Assembly: GCA_964647905.1 (NCBI GenBank)
Contig: CAZYJR010000009.1
Coordinates: forward strand, 1 to 64,000
DNA from: CAZYJR01 sp964647905
Lineage (GTDB): Bacteria; Desulfobacterota; DSM-4660; Desulfatiglandales; HGW-15
Length of the DNA stretch: 64,000 nucleotides
Direction: 5' to 3'
Positions 24,078 through 32,089 of the stretch are shown in pieces (position 1 is the stretch's first letter; each line of letters begins with the position of its first letter). The notes beneath the pieces are model-generated. The model was not told the DNA's origin, did not search any database, and saw only the letters and a program-made list of their open reading frames with translations. The translations under genes were made by a program, and so were the position numbers.

Positions 24078-24950
24078 TCAGACTTCCAGGAGCTCCCTGT
24101 CCACAGCGAAAATAGGAGCGGGCTCCCGGCCGTTGACCTTGTGCAACAGGCGGTTTCTGAAGCGGTGGCGTCCAGCTATCAGCAGGTTCCGGCTCCCTAT
24201 GGGATCGAATCCCAGGCAAGCGGACCCCCCCGGGTTCCTCAGGATATCCTTTGCCAGGCGATAGGACAGGCTGACCATGAACGCCAGGTAAGGCTCGGAG
24301 ATCCGGTAGCGGGCGCCCCACTCCACCAGGAGCGGCGAGGGCGTGGTGCTGAGGAAGTCGGAGAATTTCACGGTCTGGGTATAGAGCTTCCTCCTGGTCT
24401 TGAGTCCGTTCAGGCGCTTTCCCACCGCTGATATGAGCAAGCGGTCGCAACCCAGGTCCTCCATGGTCAGGACTTCCCTGGCTATCCTCATATAGTGCGC
24501 ACCCATGTGGTGATCGGCCCTGGCCTCCCAATAGATGTGACCCATGCGCTTCCAAGTGGACGCCTGGTGGATCAGGTTGGGGACGAAGTAGTTGTGGGCC
24601 GGGATGTCCGCGGCAAGATGGGATAGGAATCCATAGGCGTAACTGGCCTCCTTCTCCTCTCCTGCCTCGGCCAGGAAGCGAAACCCGGTCTCCCAGTTGT
24701 GGGAGTGCCCCGCCTTGCTCTTTTGCCCTTTGCCTACGAAGAAATCAGCGGCAAGACTCCCGTATAGATACTCAAGAGGATGGGAAAGGATCACCTGGGC
24801 CACCGCCGGCAGGAGTATAGACGCCTTCTCCAGGATATTGCATGCGATGGCCGTATGAACCGCCGGGCCCCATGCCCAGGCGGCGTCTGAGAACAACAGT
24901 TCAGCGGCCGCAGAGAGGGCCAAGAAAAGTAGCACCTTGATTATGGACAC
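24078..24950 (-). CDS. Exported zinc-dependent phospholipase C-like protein
   Basis: The 290-residue protein starts at GTG 24950, 8 bases after GGAGGA; the longer frame to 25010 adds a non-signal stretch. A signal peptide ends AAWA, so the mature protein would begin WGPAVH. An N-terminal Trp is the zinc ligand in Bacillus cereus phospholipase C, with a His a few residues on. More likely ligands are HSHNWE, SHLAADIPAHNYF and ADHHMGAHY. These suit the zinc-dependent phospholipase C family. The substrate is not shown; many bacterial members are uncharacterised. It is 16 bases after... the mutL start lies downstream at 24061, so the pair may be cotranscribed from the promoter at 25032-25060. Confidence 0.8.
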   Translation of the reverse strand: MSIIKVLLFLALSAAAELLFSDAAWAWGPAVHTAIACNILEKASILLPAVAQVILSHPLEYLYGSLAADFFVGKGQKSKAGHSHNWETGFRFLAEAGEEKEASYAYGFLSHLAADIPAHNYFVPNLIHQASTWKRMGHIYWEARADHHMGAHYMRIAREVLTMEDLGCDRLLISAVGKRLNGLKTRRKLYTQTVKFSDFLSTTPSPLLVEWGARYRISEPYLAFMVSLSYRLAKDILRNPGGSACLGFDPIGSRNLLIAGRHRFRNRLLHKVNGREPAPIFAVDRELLEV

Positions 24951-25031
24951 GTTGTCTTCCTCCGGAACCAAGATGAGATCTCGGTGTGGTTTGGTCCGGG
25001 CCGCCGGCAATCCGGGAAGCCCAAATTATTG

Positions 25032-25060
25032 ATAATAACAGACCGCTTCCGGGATAACAA
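25032..25060 (-). promoter_or_regulatory. Candidate promoter for the phospholipase-mutL-miaA genes
   Basis: On the minus strand TTGTTA (25055-25060) is followed after 17 bases by TATTAT (25032-25037). It lies 82 bases before GTG 24950. Confidence 0.55.
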
Positions 25061-25103
25061 GAAAACCCGAGATAGACGCCTCACCACCGACGACATTGGC
25101 GGT

Positions 25104-25132
25104 TTGACTCCTTTTCCCGGATTTGCTATTAG
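25104..25132 (+). promoter_or_regulatory. radC: Sigma70 promoter of radC
   Basis: TTGACT (25104-25109) is followed after 17 bases by TATTAG (25127-25132). The leader to ATG 25236 is about 100 bases. It is divergent from the phospholipase promoter. Confidence 0.6.
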
Positions 25133-25235
25133 CCCCATAGTGTCTTCTCCAAGACTGCGGCCTCCCGGGCCGGGATCACGGCTTACTCCCCCCGAAAACC
25201 CTGTTTGCGGCCACACCGCCGAGGAGGGGGGGAGG

Positions 25236-25988
25236 ATGTCTTTCCAGGAAGCCGGAGAGCGATTTCAGGACCGCGGCCGGGGCCATCGCGGCAGGCTGCG
25301 CGATAAGTTCCTGCAGGGGGGCATCGAGAGGTTCTCGGACGAAGAAGTGATAGAGTTCCTCCTCTCCCTCGGGACCCCCAGAAAGGACGTCAAGCTGCAG
25401 GCCAGGGAGGCCCTCAAGCACTTCGGGAGCCTCTCGGGCGTCCTCTCAGCCTCTCTCCAAGACCTGACAAGGATCCCGGGGATCGGCCCGAAAAACGGCC
25501 TGTACCTCCACCTGGTTCACCAGGTGGCGGCCAGATACCTGAGAGATAGGGCCATGGAACGGCCCTACTTCGACTCTTCGAGAGCGGTCTTCGACTTCCT
25601 CTTCCACACCATGCGGGACCTCAAACGCGAAGTCTTCAAGGTCCTCCTGCTGAACCGCAAGAACAAATTGATTGCTGAAAGGGATCTCTTTTTCGGCAGC
25701 CTCTCGGGCAGCGCGGTCTACCCCAGGGAAGTCATCACCCTCGCCCTGGAATCCAGGGCCGCCGCCCTGGTTTTCGCCCACAATCACCCCTCGGGCGACC
25801 CGGCCCCCTCTGCCCAGGATCGCCGCCTCACCAGGGAGTTGGTCTGGGCGGCCTTACTCATGGATATACAAGTTTTGGACCACGTAATCATAGGACACAA
25901 CGCCTATTACAGCTTCGCAGACCAGGGGCTGATAAGCTCCTTCACCGCGGACTTCAACCGGCAGTTTCGCTCGGGTGAGCGCGCCTGA
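25236..25988 (+). CDS. radC: RadC-family JAB-domain protein
   Basis: The 250-residue protein has an N-terminal helix-hairpin-helix part (LTRIPGIGPKNGLYLHLV) and a C-terminal JAB/MPN domain. The metal motif is HNHPSGDPAPSAQDRRLT, with an upstream LLNRKNKLIAERDLFFGS. ATG 25236 follows a GGAGG-rich tract; the open frame upstream to 24984 runs through the promoter region and is not used. RadC was once linked to DNA repair but its function is unsettled. Confidence 0.93.
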   Translation: MSFQEAGERFQDRGRGHRGRLRDKFLQGGIERFSDEEVIEFLLSLGTPRKDVKLQAREALKHFGSLSGVLSASLQDLTRIPGIGPKNGLYLHLVHQVAARYLRDRAMERPYFDSSRAVFDFLFHTMRDLKREVFKVLLLNRKNKLIAERDLFFGSLSGSAVYPREVITLALESRAAALVFAHNHPSGDPAPSAQDRRLTRELVWAALLMDIQVLDHVIIGHNAYYSFADQGLISSFTADFNRQFRSGERA

Positions 25989-26317
25989 GCCCGGCCCCTG
26001 AGACAGGGTGAGTCTGAGGGACGCGGTAACTCCCCAGCACCGGACCGTCAAGGCTTTGTCCGAAGGCGGTCAGGATATTGACGCACAAATGCCCCTGCAG
26101 GAAAAGCGCGGATCAAACCCCGAGTTCGAGGCCGCCCGCAAATGAGCCTCGGAAACCGGCCCCAGGCAGGGAGTTGCGTATAGGAGCGTGGTAAACATAA
26201 AGGTATGATTGTTGCAGACCAAGGATGAATCGAGCGACCCCTCTCAGGGATGAGGGGAACGGTTCATACCACAAGTCAAGCGGCCGACTAGAGGCCGCGG
26301 TTCGCAGGAGACTTCCG
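25989..26317. other. 329-base gap between radC and the chemoreceptor gene
   Basis: I see no gene, riboswitch or clear terminator here. A frame open from 26225 continues into the chemoreceptor but has no ribosome site. No flagellar sigma28 or sigma54 promoter was convincing; GCCGACTA near 26283 resembles half of a sigma28 -10 but lacks a -35. Confidence 0.4.
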
Positions 26318-28330
26318 ATGAAAAGATTCAAACTGAAGTACAATCTCCTCATGGGATCACTGGCCATGGTGGTGGTGGTCATGACAGCCTCGCTGGTGGC
26401 GGTTTTCATGCTTCTGGGGAAGCAGAACCGCCAAGCCTCCTATGATCTGCTGGGCAAGTCCCTTAACATAGTCAGAGACGATCTCATCACCAGAAAGGAC
26501 GAGATACTATCCCAGGCGCGCCAGCTGGCCACCATGAACGAAATGGGCTCCAGGCTCAAGTTCTTGTACGAGTACAAGAATGACGATCCCGATCTGACCG
26601 TCACCAAGACCACCTACAACGACAGCGCCATTGATTTCTTTCAGATCATGAAAAGGGGCGGCTTGTGGAAGAGCGCCCTCTATGACCGGGACGGCGACTT
26701 GAGGGTGTTCGCGCTCAGATACCCTGAAGGGGGCTTTTCGATAGGGTTCGCCCACTACGCAGGGGGGACCATGGAGCTCAGGTCCATGTCCCTCGAGCCC
26801 GGAGAGGATCCTTCCGGCAGGGAATGGCAGCGGACCGAGGCCGGCTCTGACGTTGAAATCGAACTCCGGATGGCGGGGATCCTTGACCACGCGGAAGGCG
26901 CCGGTTTCGAACAGGTGGGGAACCCCATATGCCTGGTATCTTATGTACCGGTGATAGGCAGCGAATACGACAGAGACACCGGAGAGCTCAAGCAGAAGCA
27001 ATACGGGACCGTAAGGGCCGTCTCTCCCCTGGATGAGACCTTTGTCAGCCGGATCTCCAAGTTGACCGGAATGGACGTCAACCTCTTCAACTCATCAGGG
27101 GTCTATTCCGGGACCATCCCGGAGTATAGGTCCCTGGAGGCGCAGGGGGTGGAAAAGGCCGGCGGGGAATGGAGCCTGGAGAAACAGGACTTCCTGTTCG
27201 GAGAGGTGGAGGCCCGGGACCAGGGGTACTTCCAGGGCGTAATGCCTGTTTACGGGCCCGGCGGGCTGGTGGGCTCGATCGCCTGCCTGAGGGATTCGGC
27301 CTCATCCGCGGCCGGGACCTGGGAGATGATTCGCCTCCTGGGGCTGGTCTACCTCGGGTGCATCCTGCTCATCGTCCCGGTGGGCCTTGCCTTTTCCAGC
27401 CGTTTGACCAGGCCCATTTCAAACATCATCCAGACGCTCAACCGCACTGCATACAGGGTGGCTTCGGCCTCAGACCGAGTGGCCGACACCAGCTTCCAAC
27501 TCTCGGAGGGGGCGGGGGAACAGGCATCGGCCATCGAGGAGACCTCCTCCTCCCTGGAGCAAATGGCCTCTTCCACCCGCCAGAACGCGGATAACGCGAA
27601 CCAGGCGGACAACCTGATGAAGGAGTCCAATGAGATCGTCGGGCGGGCCAATGACTCCATGGGAGAGCTGACCTCTTCCATGCAGGACATATCCGAGGCC
27701 AGCCTGGAGACCTCCAAGATCATAAAAACCATAGACGAGATCGCTTTCCAGACCAATCTCTTGGCCTTGAACGCAGCGGTTGAGGCCGCCCGCGCAGGCG
27801 AGGCCGGAGCAGGCTTTGCTGTGGTGGCCGACGAAGTGAGAAACCTGGCCTTGAGGGCAACCGAGGCGGCCAAGAGCACGGAAGACCTGATCAGAAAGAC
27901 CGTGGACAAGGTGAAGACCGGCTCCGGGATCGTTGATCGAACTGCAGGGGCCTTTTCCGAGCTTGCCAGTAACGCTGCAAAGAGCGCTGAACTGATAAGC
28001 GAGATAGCAGCCGCCTCCCACGAGCAGGCCCAGGGCATAGAGCAGATCAATCGAGCGGTCTCTGACATGGACGGGGTGGTACAAAAGAACTCCGGGAACG
28101 CCGGGGAATCCGCGTCCGCCTCGGAGGAGCTAAAGAGACAGGCAAGGAGGATGAGCGATATCGTGGACGCCCTGGTCTCCCTGGTGGGAAGAGAAGGCAG
28201 TCAGGAAGAACCGGAGGGCGCCGCCGGTCCTGCTGAGAGCAAAGAACAAGACCCGGCGGGTGCCAGGGCCCTTCCCCTGGGAGGAGACCGCTCCCCGGGC
28301 TCCCGGGAGACGGCCCTTACCAGAGGATAG
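26318..28330 (+). CDS. Methyl-accepting chemotaxis protein
   Basis: The 670-residue receptor starts at ATG 26318, 8 bases after CAGGAG. It has a first membrane helix (about 8-33), a periplasmic Cache-like sensor of about 300 residues, and a second helix (about 347-370). A short HAMP-like region leads to a cytoplasmic signalling rod, whose hairpin tip includes IDEIAFQTNLLALNAAVEAA and DEVRNLALRA. There is no C-terminal CheR-docking pentapeptide. No che genes are in the window, so its signalling cluster is elsewhere. The ligand is unknown. Confidence 0.93.
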   Translation: MKRFKLKYNLLMGSLAMVVVVMTASLVAVFMLLGKQNRQASYDLLGKSLNIVRDDLITRKDEILSQARQLATMNEMGSRLKFLYEYKNDDPDLTVTKTTYNDSAIDFFQIMKRGGLWKSALYDRDGDLRVFALRYPEGGFSIGFAHYAGGTMELRSMSLEPGEDPSGREWQRTEAGSDVEIELRMAGILDHAEGAGFEQVGNPICLVSYVPVIGSEYDRDTGELKQKQYGTVRAVSPLDETFVSRISKLTGMDVNLFNSSGVYSGTIPEYRSLEAQGVEKAGGEWSLEKQDFLFGEVEARDQGYFQGVMPVYGPGGLVGSIACLRDSASSAAGTWEMIRLLGLVYLGCILLIVPVGLAFSSRLTRPISNIIQTLNRTAYRVASASDRVADTSFQLSEGAGEQASAIEETSSSLEQMASSTRQNADNANQADNLMKESNEIVGRANDSMGELTSSMQDISEASLETSKIIKTIDEIAFQTNLLALNAAVEAARAGEAGAGFAVVADEVRNLALRATEAAKSTEDLIRKTVDKVKTGSGIVDRTAGAFSELASNAAKSAELISEIAAASHEQAQGIEQINRAVSDMDGVVQKNSGNAGESASASEELKRQARRMSDIVDALVSLVGREGSQEEPEGAAGPAESKEQDPAGARALPLGGDRSPGSRETALTRG

Positions 28331-28334
28331 CAAT

Positions 28335-28353
28335 CCCGGGGCAGGATCCCGGG
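28335..28353. terminator. Symmetric hairpin between convergent genes
   Basis: A CCCGGG/CCCGGG stem with a 7-base loop fills the 24-base gap between the chemoreceptor stop and the lipA stop. It could act on both strands, but neither side has a T tract. Confidence 0.35.
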
Positions 28354-28354
28354 C

Positions 28355-29257
28355 TCACCCCGGACCTTGCTCCATGGAATCCAGGTAGAGCTCGCGCGCC
28401 CGGTAGGAGCTCCTGACCAGCGGGCCGCACGCGGCCTGAGTCAAGCCCTGCTCCAGGGCCAGGCCGCGGAGCTCCTCGAACTCTTCCGGGGGCACGTATC
28501 TTTCCACGGGCAGGTGCCTCTTTGAGGGCTGGAGGTATTGTCCCAGGGTCAGGATTCTGCAACCCGCCCCTGCCAGGTCGGAAAAGACCTGCTCCAGCTC
28601 TTCCCTCTCCTCCCCCAGGCCGAGCATGAGACCGGACTTGGTAATCACCCGCGCTCCGAGCTCTGCTGCGCGCCTGAGCAGCCCGAGCGACCTATGGTAG
28701 TCTGCGCCGGGGCGGACCCGGGGGTAGAGCCCGGGCACGGTCTCCAGGTTGTGATTGAGAACATCAGGCCCGGCCTCCAATACCGCCTCCAGGGCCAGCT
28801 CCCAGCCCTTGAAATCCGGAACCAAGACCTCGATATTGACTCCGGGTACGGCCGAGCGGACCGCCCTGATGGTCTCTGCAAAATGGGCCGCGCCTCCGTC
28901 CGGGAGATCATCCCTGGTAACCGAGGTTATGACCGCATACCTGAGCCCCATCCCGGAGACCGCCTCGGCCACCCTTCGGGGCTCGTCCGGATCAGGCCCG
29001 CCTATGGGTCCGTGGGCCACCGCACAGAAGCGGCAGTCCCTGGTGCAGCGATCCCCCAGGATGAGGAAAGTCGCCGTGCCCGAGGAGAAGCACTCGCCCA
29101 GGTTGGGGCACATGGCCTCCTGGCAAACCGTGTGCAATCCGCCGCGCTCCAGGGTCCTCAAGACATCCCGGTAGACCCGTCCGCAGGGTATCCTGGTCTT
29201 GAGCCAATGCGGCTTCCTAGGTCCCTCCAACTCGCGCCTCCATTCCCTGCAGGCCAC
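28355..29257 (-). CDS. lipA: Lipoyl synthase
   Basis: The 300-residue radical SAM enzyme inserts sulfur into octanoyl chains on lipoyl domains. It has the auxiliary cluster motif CQEAMCPNLGEC (about residues 45-56) and the radical SAM motif CTRDCRFC (about 71-78). The conserved Ser in VRSSYRARE near the C-terminus is also present. GTG 29257, behind GGAGG, is the start; it overlaps lipB by 41 bases, so the two are translationally coupled. Confidence 0.96.
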   Translation of the reverse strand: MACREWRRELEGPRKPHWLKTRIPCGRVYRDVLRTLERGGLHTVCQEAMCPNLGECFSSGTATFLILGDRCTRDCRFCAVAHGPIGGPDPDEPRRVAEAVSGMGLRYAVITSVTRDDLPDGGAAHFAETIRAVRSAVPGVNIEVLVPDFKGWELALEAVLEAGPDVLNHNLETVPGLYPRVRPGADYHRSLGLLRRAAELGARVITKSGLMLGLGEEREELEQVFSDLAGAGCRILTLGQYLQPSKRHLPVERYVPPEEFEELRGLALEQGLTQAACGPLVRSSYRARELYLDSMEQGPG

Positions 29258-29918
29258 GCCTGATCTCCTCCAGCCTCACTCTCTCCAGGCTCACCCCCAG
29301 GAGCTCCTCCAGGTGGACCCCGGCCGCCCCCCGGACCTCGGCCATGGGGACCTCTCGGCCGAGCACCCCCTTTAGCGAGGTCATTCCCACCCCCTGCAGG
29401 CCGCAGGGCTCCATCCATTGGAAGGGCTCCAGGGAGTTGTTCACGTTGAGGGCGAAACCGTGGAAGCTGATCCCCCTCCTGACCGCTATGCCTACGCTCC
29501 CGAGCTTGGCATCCCCCGCCCACACCCCCCTGTTCCTGGGGCTCCTCTCCGCGCCCACCCCGAACTCCCCTGCGGTCCTGATCATCGCTTCCTCCAGCAC
29601 CTCCACGAACCTGACCACCTCCAGCCCGCGCCTCCCCAGATCCACGATGGGATACCCCACCAACTGCCCGGGGCCGTGGTAAGTGATGTACCCGCCTCTT
29701 TCCACCTGCACCAGGGCGATCCCTCTGGAGGCCAGCAACGACTCCCCCACGCGCAGAAACTCCTTGCCGCCCCTCCGGCCCAAGGTGAATACCGGCGAGT
29801 GCTCGAGCAACAGCAGTATATCCTCCCCGAACCCTCCGTTCGCCTTGGCGGCCACCAGGGAATGCTGCAACCCCAGGGCCTCACGGTAGTCCATGGGTTC
29901 CAAATCGAGGAATAGCAA
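29217..29918 (-). CDS. lipB: Octanoyltransferase
   Basis: The 233-residue enzyme transfers octanoate from acyl carrier protein to lipoyl domains, the step before LipA. It has MDYREALGLQH, LLLEHSPVFTLGRRGG, the RGGYITYHGPGQLVGYP active-site region, and GAERSPRNRGVWAGDAKLGSVGI with the catalytic Lys. The start is set at TTG 29918 because AAGGGGGG lies 7 bases before it and the protein then begins at the usual place. The open frame up to 30029 crosses the promoter. Confidence 0.94.
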   Translation of the reverse strand: MLFLDLEPMDYREALGLQHSLVAAKANGGFGEDILLLLEHSPVFTLGRRGGKEFLRVGESLLASRGIALVQVERGGYITYHGPGQLVGYPIVDLGRRGLEVVRFVEVLEEAMIRTAGEFGVGAERSPRNRGVWAGDAKLGSVGIAVRRGISFHGFALNVNNSLEPFQWMEPCGLQGVGMTSLKGVLGREVPMAEVRGAAGVHLEELLGVSLERVRLEEIRRGLQGMEARVGGT

Positions 29919-30000
29919 GAGAACACCCCCCTTGAGTTCTTTTCCGACCGCTCCGCAAAAACCCCATTCAAGAGTAAAGATTTCTTGAACAGAGCCGATA

Positions 30001-30030
30001 TCATAAAAGTGGAATCCCTTGTACCTCAAA
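30001..30030 (-). promoter_or_regulatory. Candidate promoter of lipB-lipA
   Basis: On the minus strand TTGAGG (30025-30030) is followed after 18 bases by TATGAT (30001-30006), 83 bases before the lipB start. Confidence 0.5.
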
Positions 30031-30123
30031 TAGTCTTTGCACGTTTTAACATGCTGCTATTGGTAAAACTTAATCTTTCGCTCACACGAAACGCCTATCC
30101 CAATTTTAGGATAAGGGGATAAA

Positions 30124-32088
30124 ATGAGCAAATCCGACTTCCTCATGCCGGCCGCGCCCAGCAAGTCGGATGAGATGAAAATCCATCCCTTCACCCTCTC
30201 CTTCGAACCGGACCTGGAAGAGAAGTTCCGCGAGGACTACTGGATCAACTCCTTGAGGATGGTCCGGTTCTCCCTTGTGGCGGGCATGCTTCTTTACGGG
30301 TTTTTCGGGCTCTTGGACGCCTGGCTCATACCGGAGATGAAATCCCGGCTCTGGCTGATCCGGTTCCTTATAGTGTGGCCGGCCCTTTTCAGCGTGATTC
30401 TCCTCTCTTACGCCCGAGGATTCAAGAAATATTTCCAACCGCTGGTGGCCTCGGTAATGCTGCTGGCGGGAAGCGGGATCATATACATGATCGCCATCCT
30501 CCCTCCCCCTGTCAGCCAGGCCTACTACGCGGGGCTCATCCTGGTCTTGATCTGGGGCTACACCTTCACCCGGGTCCGCGTTATTTGGGCGAGTTCCGCG
30601 GGCTGGATACTGGTAGTCCTTTACGAGGTGGTGGCCACGCAAATCACCGAAACGCCGGTTTCAGTGCTCCTCAGCAACAACTTCTTCTTTATCAGTGCAA
30701 ACCTGGTAGGCATGTTCGCCTGCTACTTTATTGAATACTACACCAGAAGAGATTTCTTTCTGGCCTATCAACTCGAAAAAGAGCAAGAAAAGGTAAAATC
30801 AGCCAATTTAAGACTAGAGAATATAGTTAAACAGCGTACTTCAGAGCTTCTCAAAAAGAATAACGAGCTTAGAGAAGAGATTGAGGAGAGGAAAAGGGCT
30901 GAAAAAGAGCGAGCCGAGCTCGAGACCAGACTCCAAGAAGTACAAAAAATGGAAGCCATGGGAACCCTTGCAGGAGGTATAGCTCATGATTTCAACAATC
31001 TCCTGATGGGAATCCAAGGTAACACCTCGCTGATGCTCCTGGAGACTTCCCCTTCCAATTCACACTACGAAAAACTTAGAAACATAGAGCAACACGTAAT
31101 GAAGGGCTCGGACCTCACCAGGCAGCTATTGGGCTTCGCCCGAGGAGGCAAGTACGAAGTCAAGCCCACCAACTTGAACTCCCTGATTGAGCGCACCGCG
31201 GATATGTTCGGCCGCACCAAGAAGGAGATCGTAATTCACAAAGACTTCCAGGTAGGCCTGTGGAATGTAAACATCGACCGGGGACAGATAGAGCAGGTCC
31301 TCCTGAACCTCTTCGTCAACGCCTGGCAGGCCATGCCAGGAGGGGGCAATCTATACATATACACTCAGAATATCGATATAACCAAACCGCCTTCAGGCGA
31401 TTATCAAGTCAAACCGGGCCAATATGTAAAGGTAAGTGTATGTGACACCGGTGTGGGGATGAATCCCCAGACCATAAAGAGGATATTTGATCCCTTCTTT
31501 ACCACCAGGGAAATGGGCCGTGGCACCGGCCTGGGGCTGGCATCGGCCTATGGTATCGTTAAGAATCATGACGGCTTCTTTGAAGTGGAAAGTGAAGTGG
31601 GACAAGGCAGCTCCTTTTTTCTTTATCTCCCAGCCCACCCATCTTTAGATCATTCAGAAGTATCCCAACAAGGGTCCGAAAATAACAGTAATTTGGTTAG
31701 AGGGACCGAAACGATCCTCCTTGTAGATGACGAACCAATGATCTTGGAAGTGGCCACCGGAATACTAAAAAAACTGGGCTATAATGTAATCAGAAGTGAA
31801 TCAGGTAAAGAAGCTATTGATATTTATAAAGATAGCTTAGAAGATATCGACTTGGTGCTCCTTGATGCGATTATGCCGGATATGAGTGGAAGAGATACAT
31901 TCAACACTCTAAAAGAAATAGATCCCAAGGTAAAAGTTCTTTTGTCCAGCGGTTATAGCCTCTCAGGTGAAGCTGGAAAAATAATGGCTATGGGTTGCTG
32001 TGGCTTTATACAAAAGCCGTATGACATATATAAGCTTTCCTCAAAGCTAAGACAAGCATTGGACAACGGGAATTCTGAGAGGATCTGA
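30124..32088 (+). CDS. Hybrid histidine kinase with six-span membrane sensor
   Basis: The 654-residue protein starts behind TAAGGGGAT. Residues about 45-215 hold six membrane segments with the pattern LYGFFGLLDAW ... YAGLILVLIWGYTFTRVR ... FFFISANLVGMFACYFIEYYTRR. This is a MASE-like sensor also seen in cyclases and kinases. A coiled coil (about 218-275), a HisKA motif with H288 (AGGIAHDFNNLL), an ATPase (LFVNAWQAM, GTGLGLASAYG) and a C-terminal receiver with D581 follow. Only one base separates its stop from the PhcB-like methyltransferase start. Bases 30760-30960 and 31380-32090 are clearly AT-richer than the rest. Confidence 0.9.
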   Translation: MSKSDFLMPAAPSKSDEMKIHPFTLSFEPDLEEKFREDYWINSLRMVRFSLVAGMLLYGFFGLLDAWLIPEMKSRLWLIRFLIVWPALFSVILLSYARGFKKYFQPLVASVMLLAGSGIIYMIAILPPPVSQAYYAGLILVLIWGYTFTRVRVIWASSAGWILVVLYEVVATQITETPVSVLLSNNFFFISANLVGMFACYFIEYYTRRDFFLAYQLEKEQEKVKSANLRLENIVKQRTSELLKKNNELREEIEERKRAEKERAELETRLQEVQKMEAMGTLAGGIAHDFNNLLMGIQGNTSLMLLETSPSNSHYEKLRNIEQHVMKGSDLTRQLLGFARGGKYEVKPTNLNSLIERTADMFGRTKKEIVIHKDFQVGLWNVNIDRGQIEQVLLNLFVNAWQAMPGGGNLYIYTQNIDITKPPSGDYQVKPGQYVKVSVCDTGVGMNPQTIKRIFDPFFTTREMGRGTGLGLASAYGIVKNHDGFFEVESEVGQGSSFFLYLPAHPSLDHSEVSQQGSENNSNLVRGTETILLVDDEPMILEVATGILKKLGYNVIRSESGKEAIDIYKDSLEDIDLVLLDAIMPDMSGRDTFNTLKEIDPKVKVLLSSGYSLSGEAGKIMAMGCCGFIQKPYDIYKLSSKLRQALDNGNSERI

Positions 32089-32089
32089 G

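Noticed and set aside
25989..26317. Riboswitch or sigma28 promoter before the chemoreceptor
   Set aside because: No cyclic-di-GMP aptamer motif and no matching -35 for the weak GCCGACTA.
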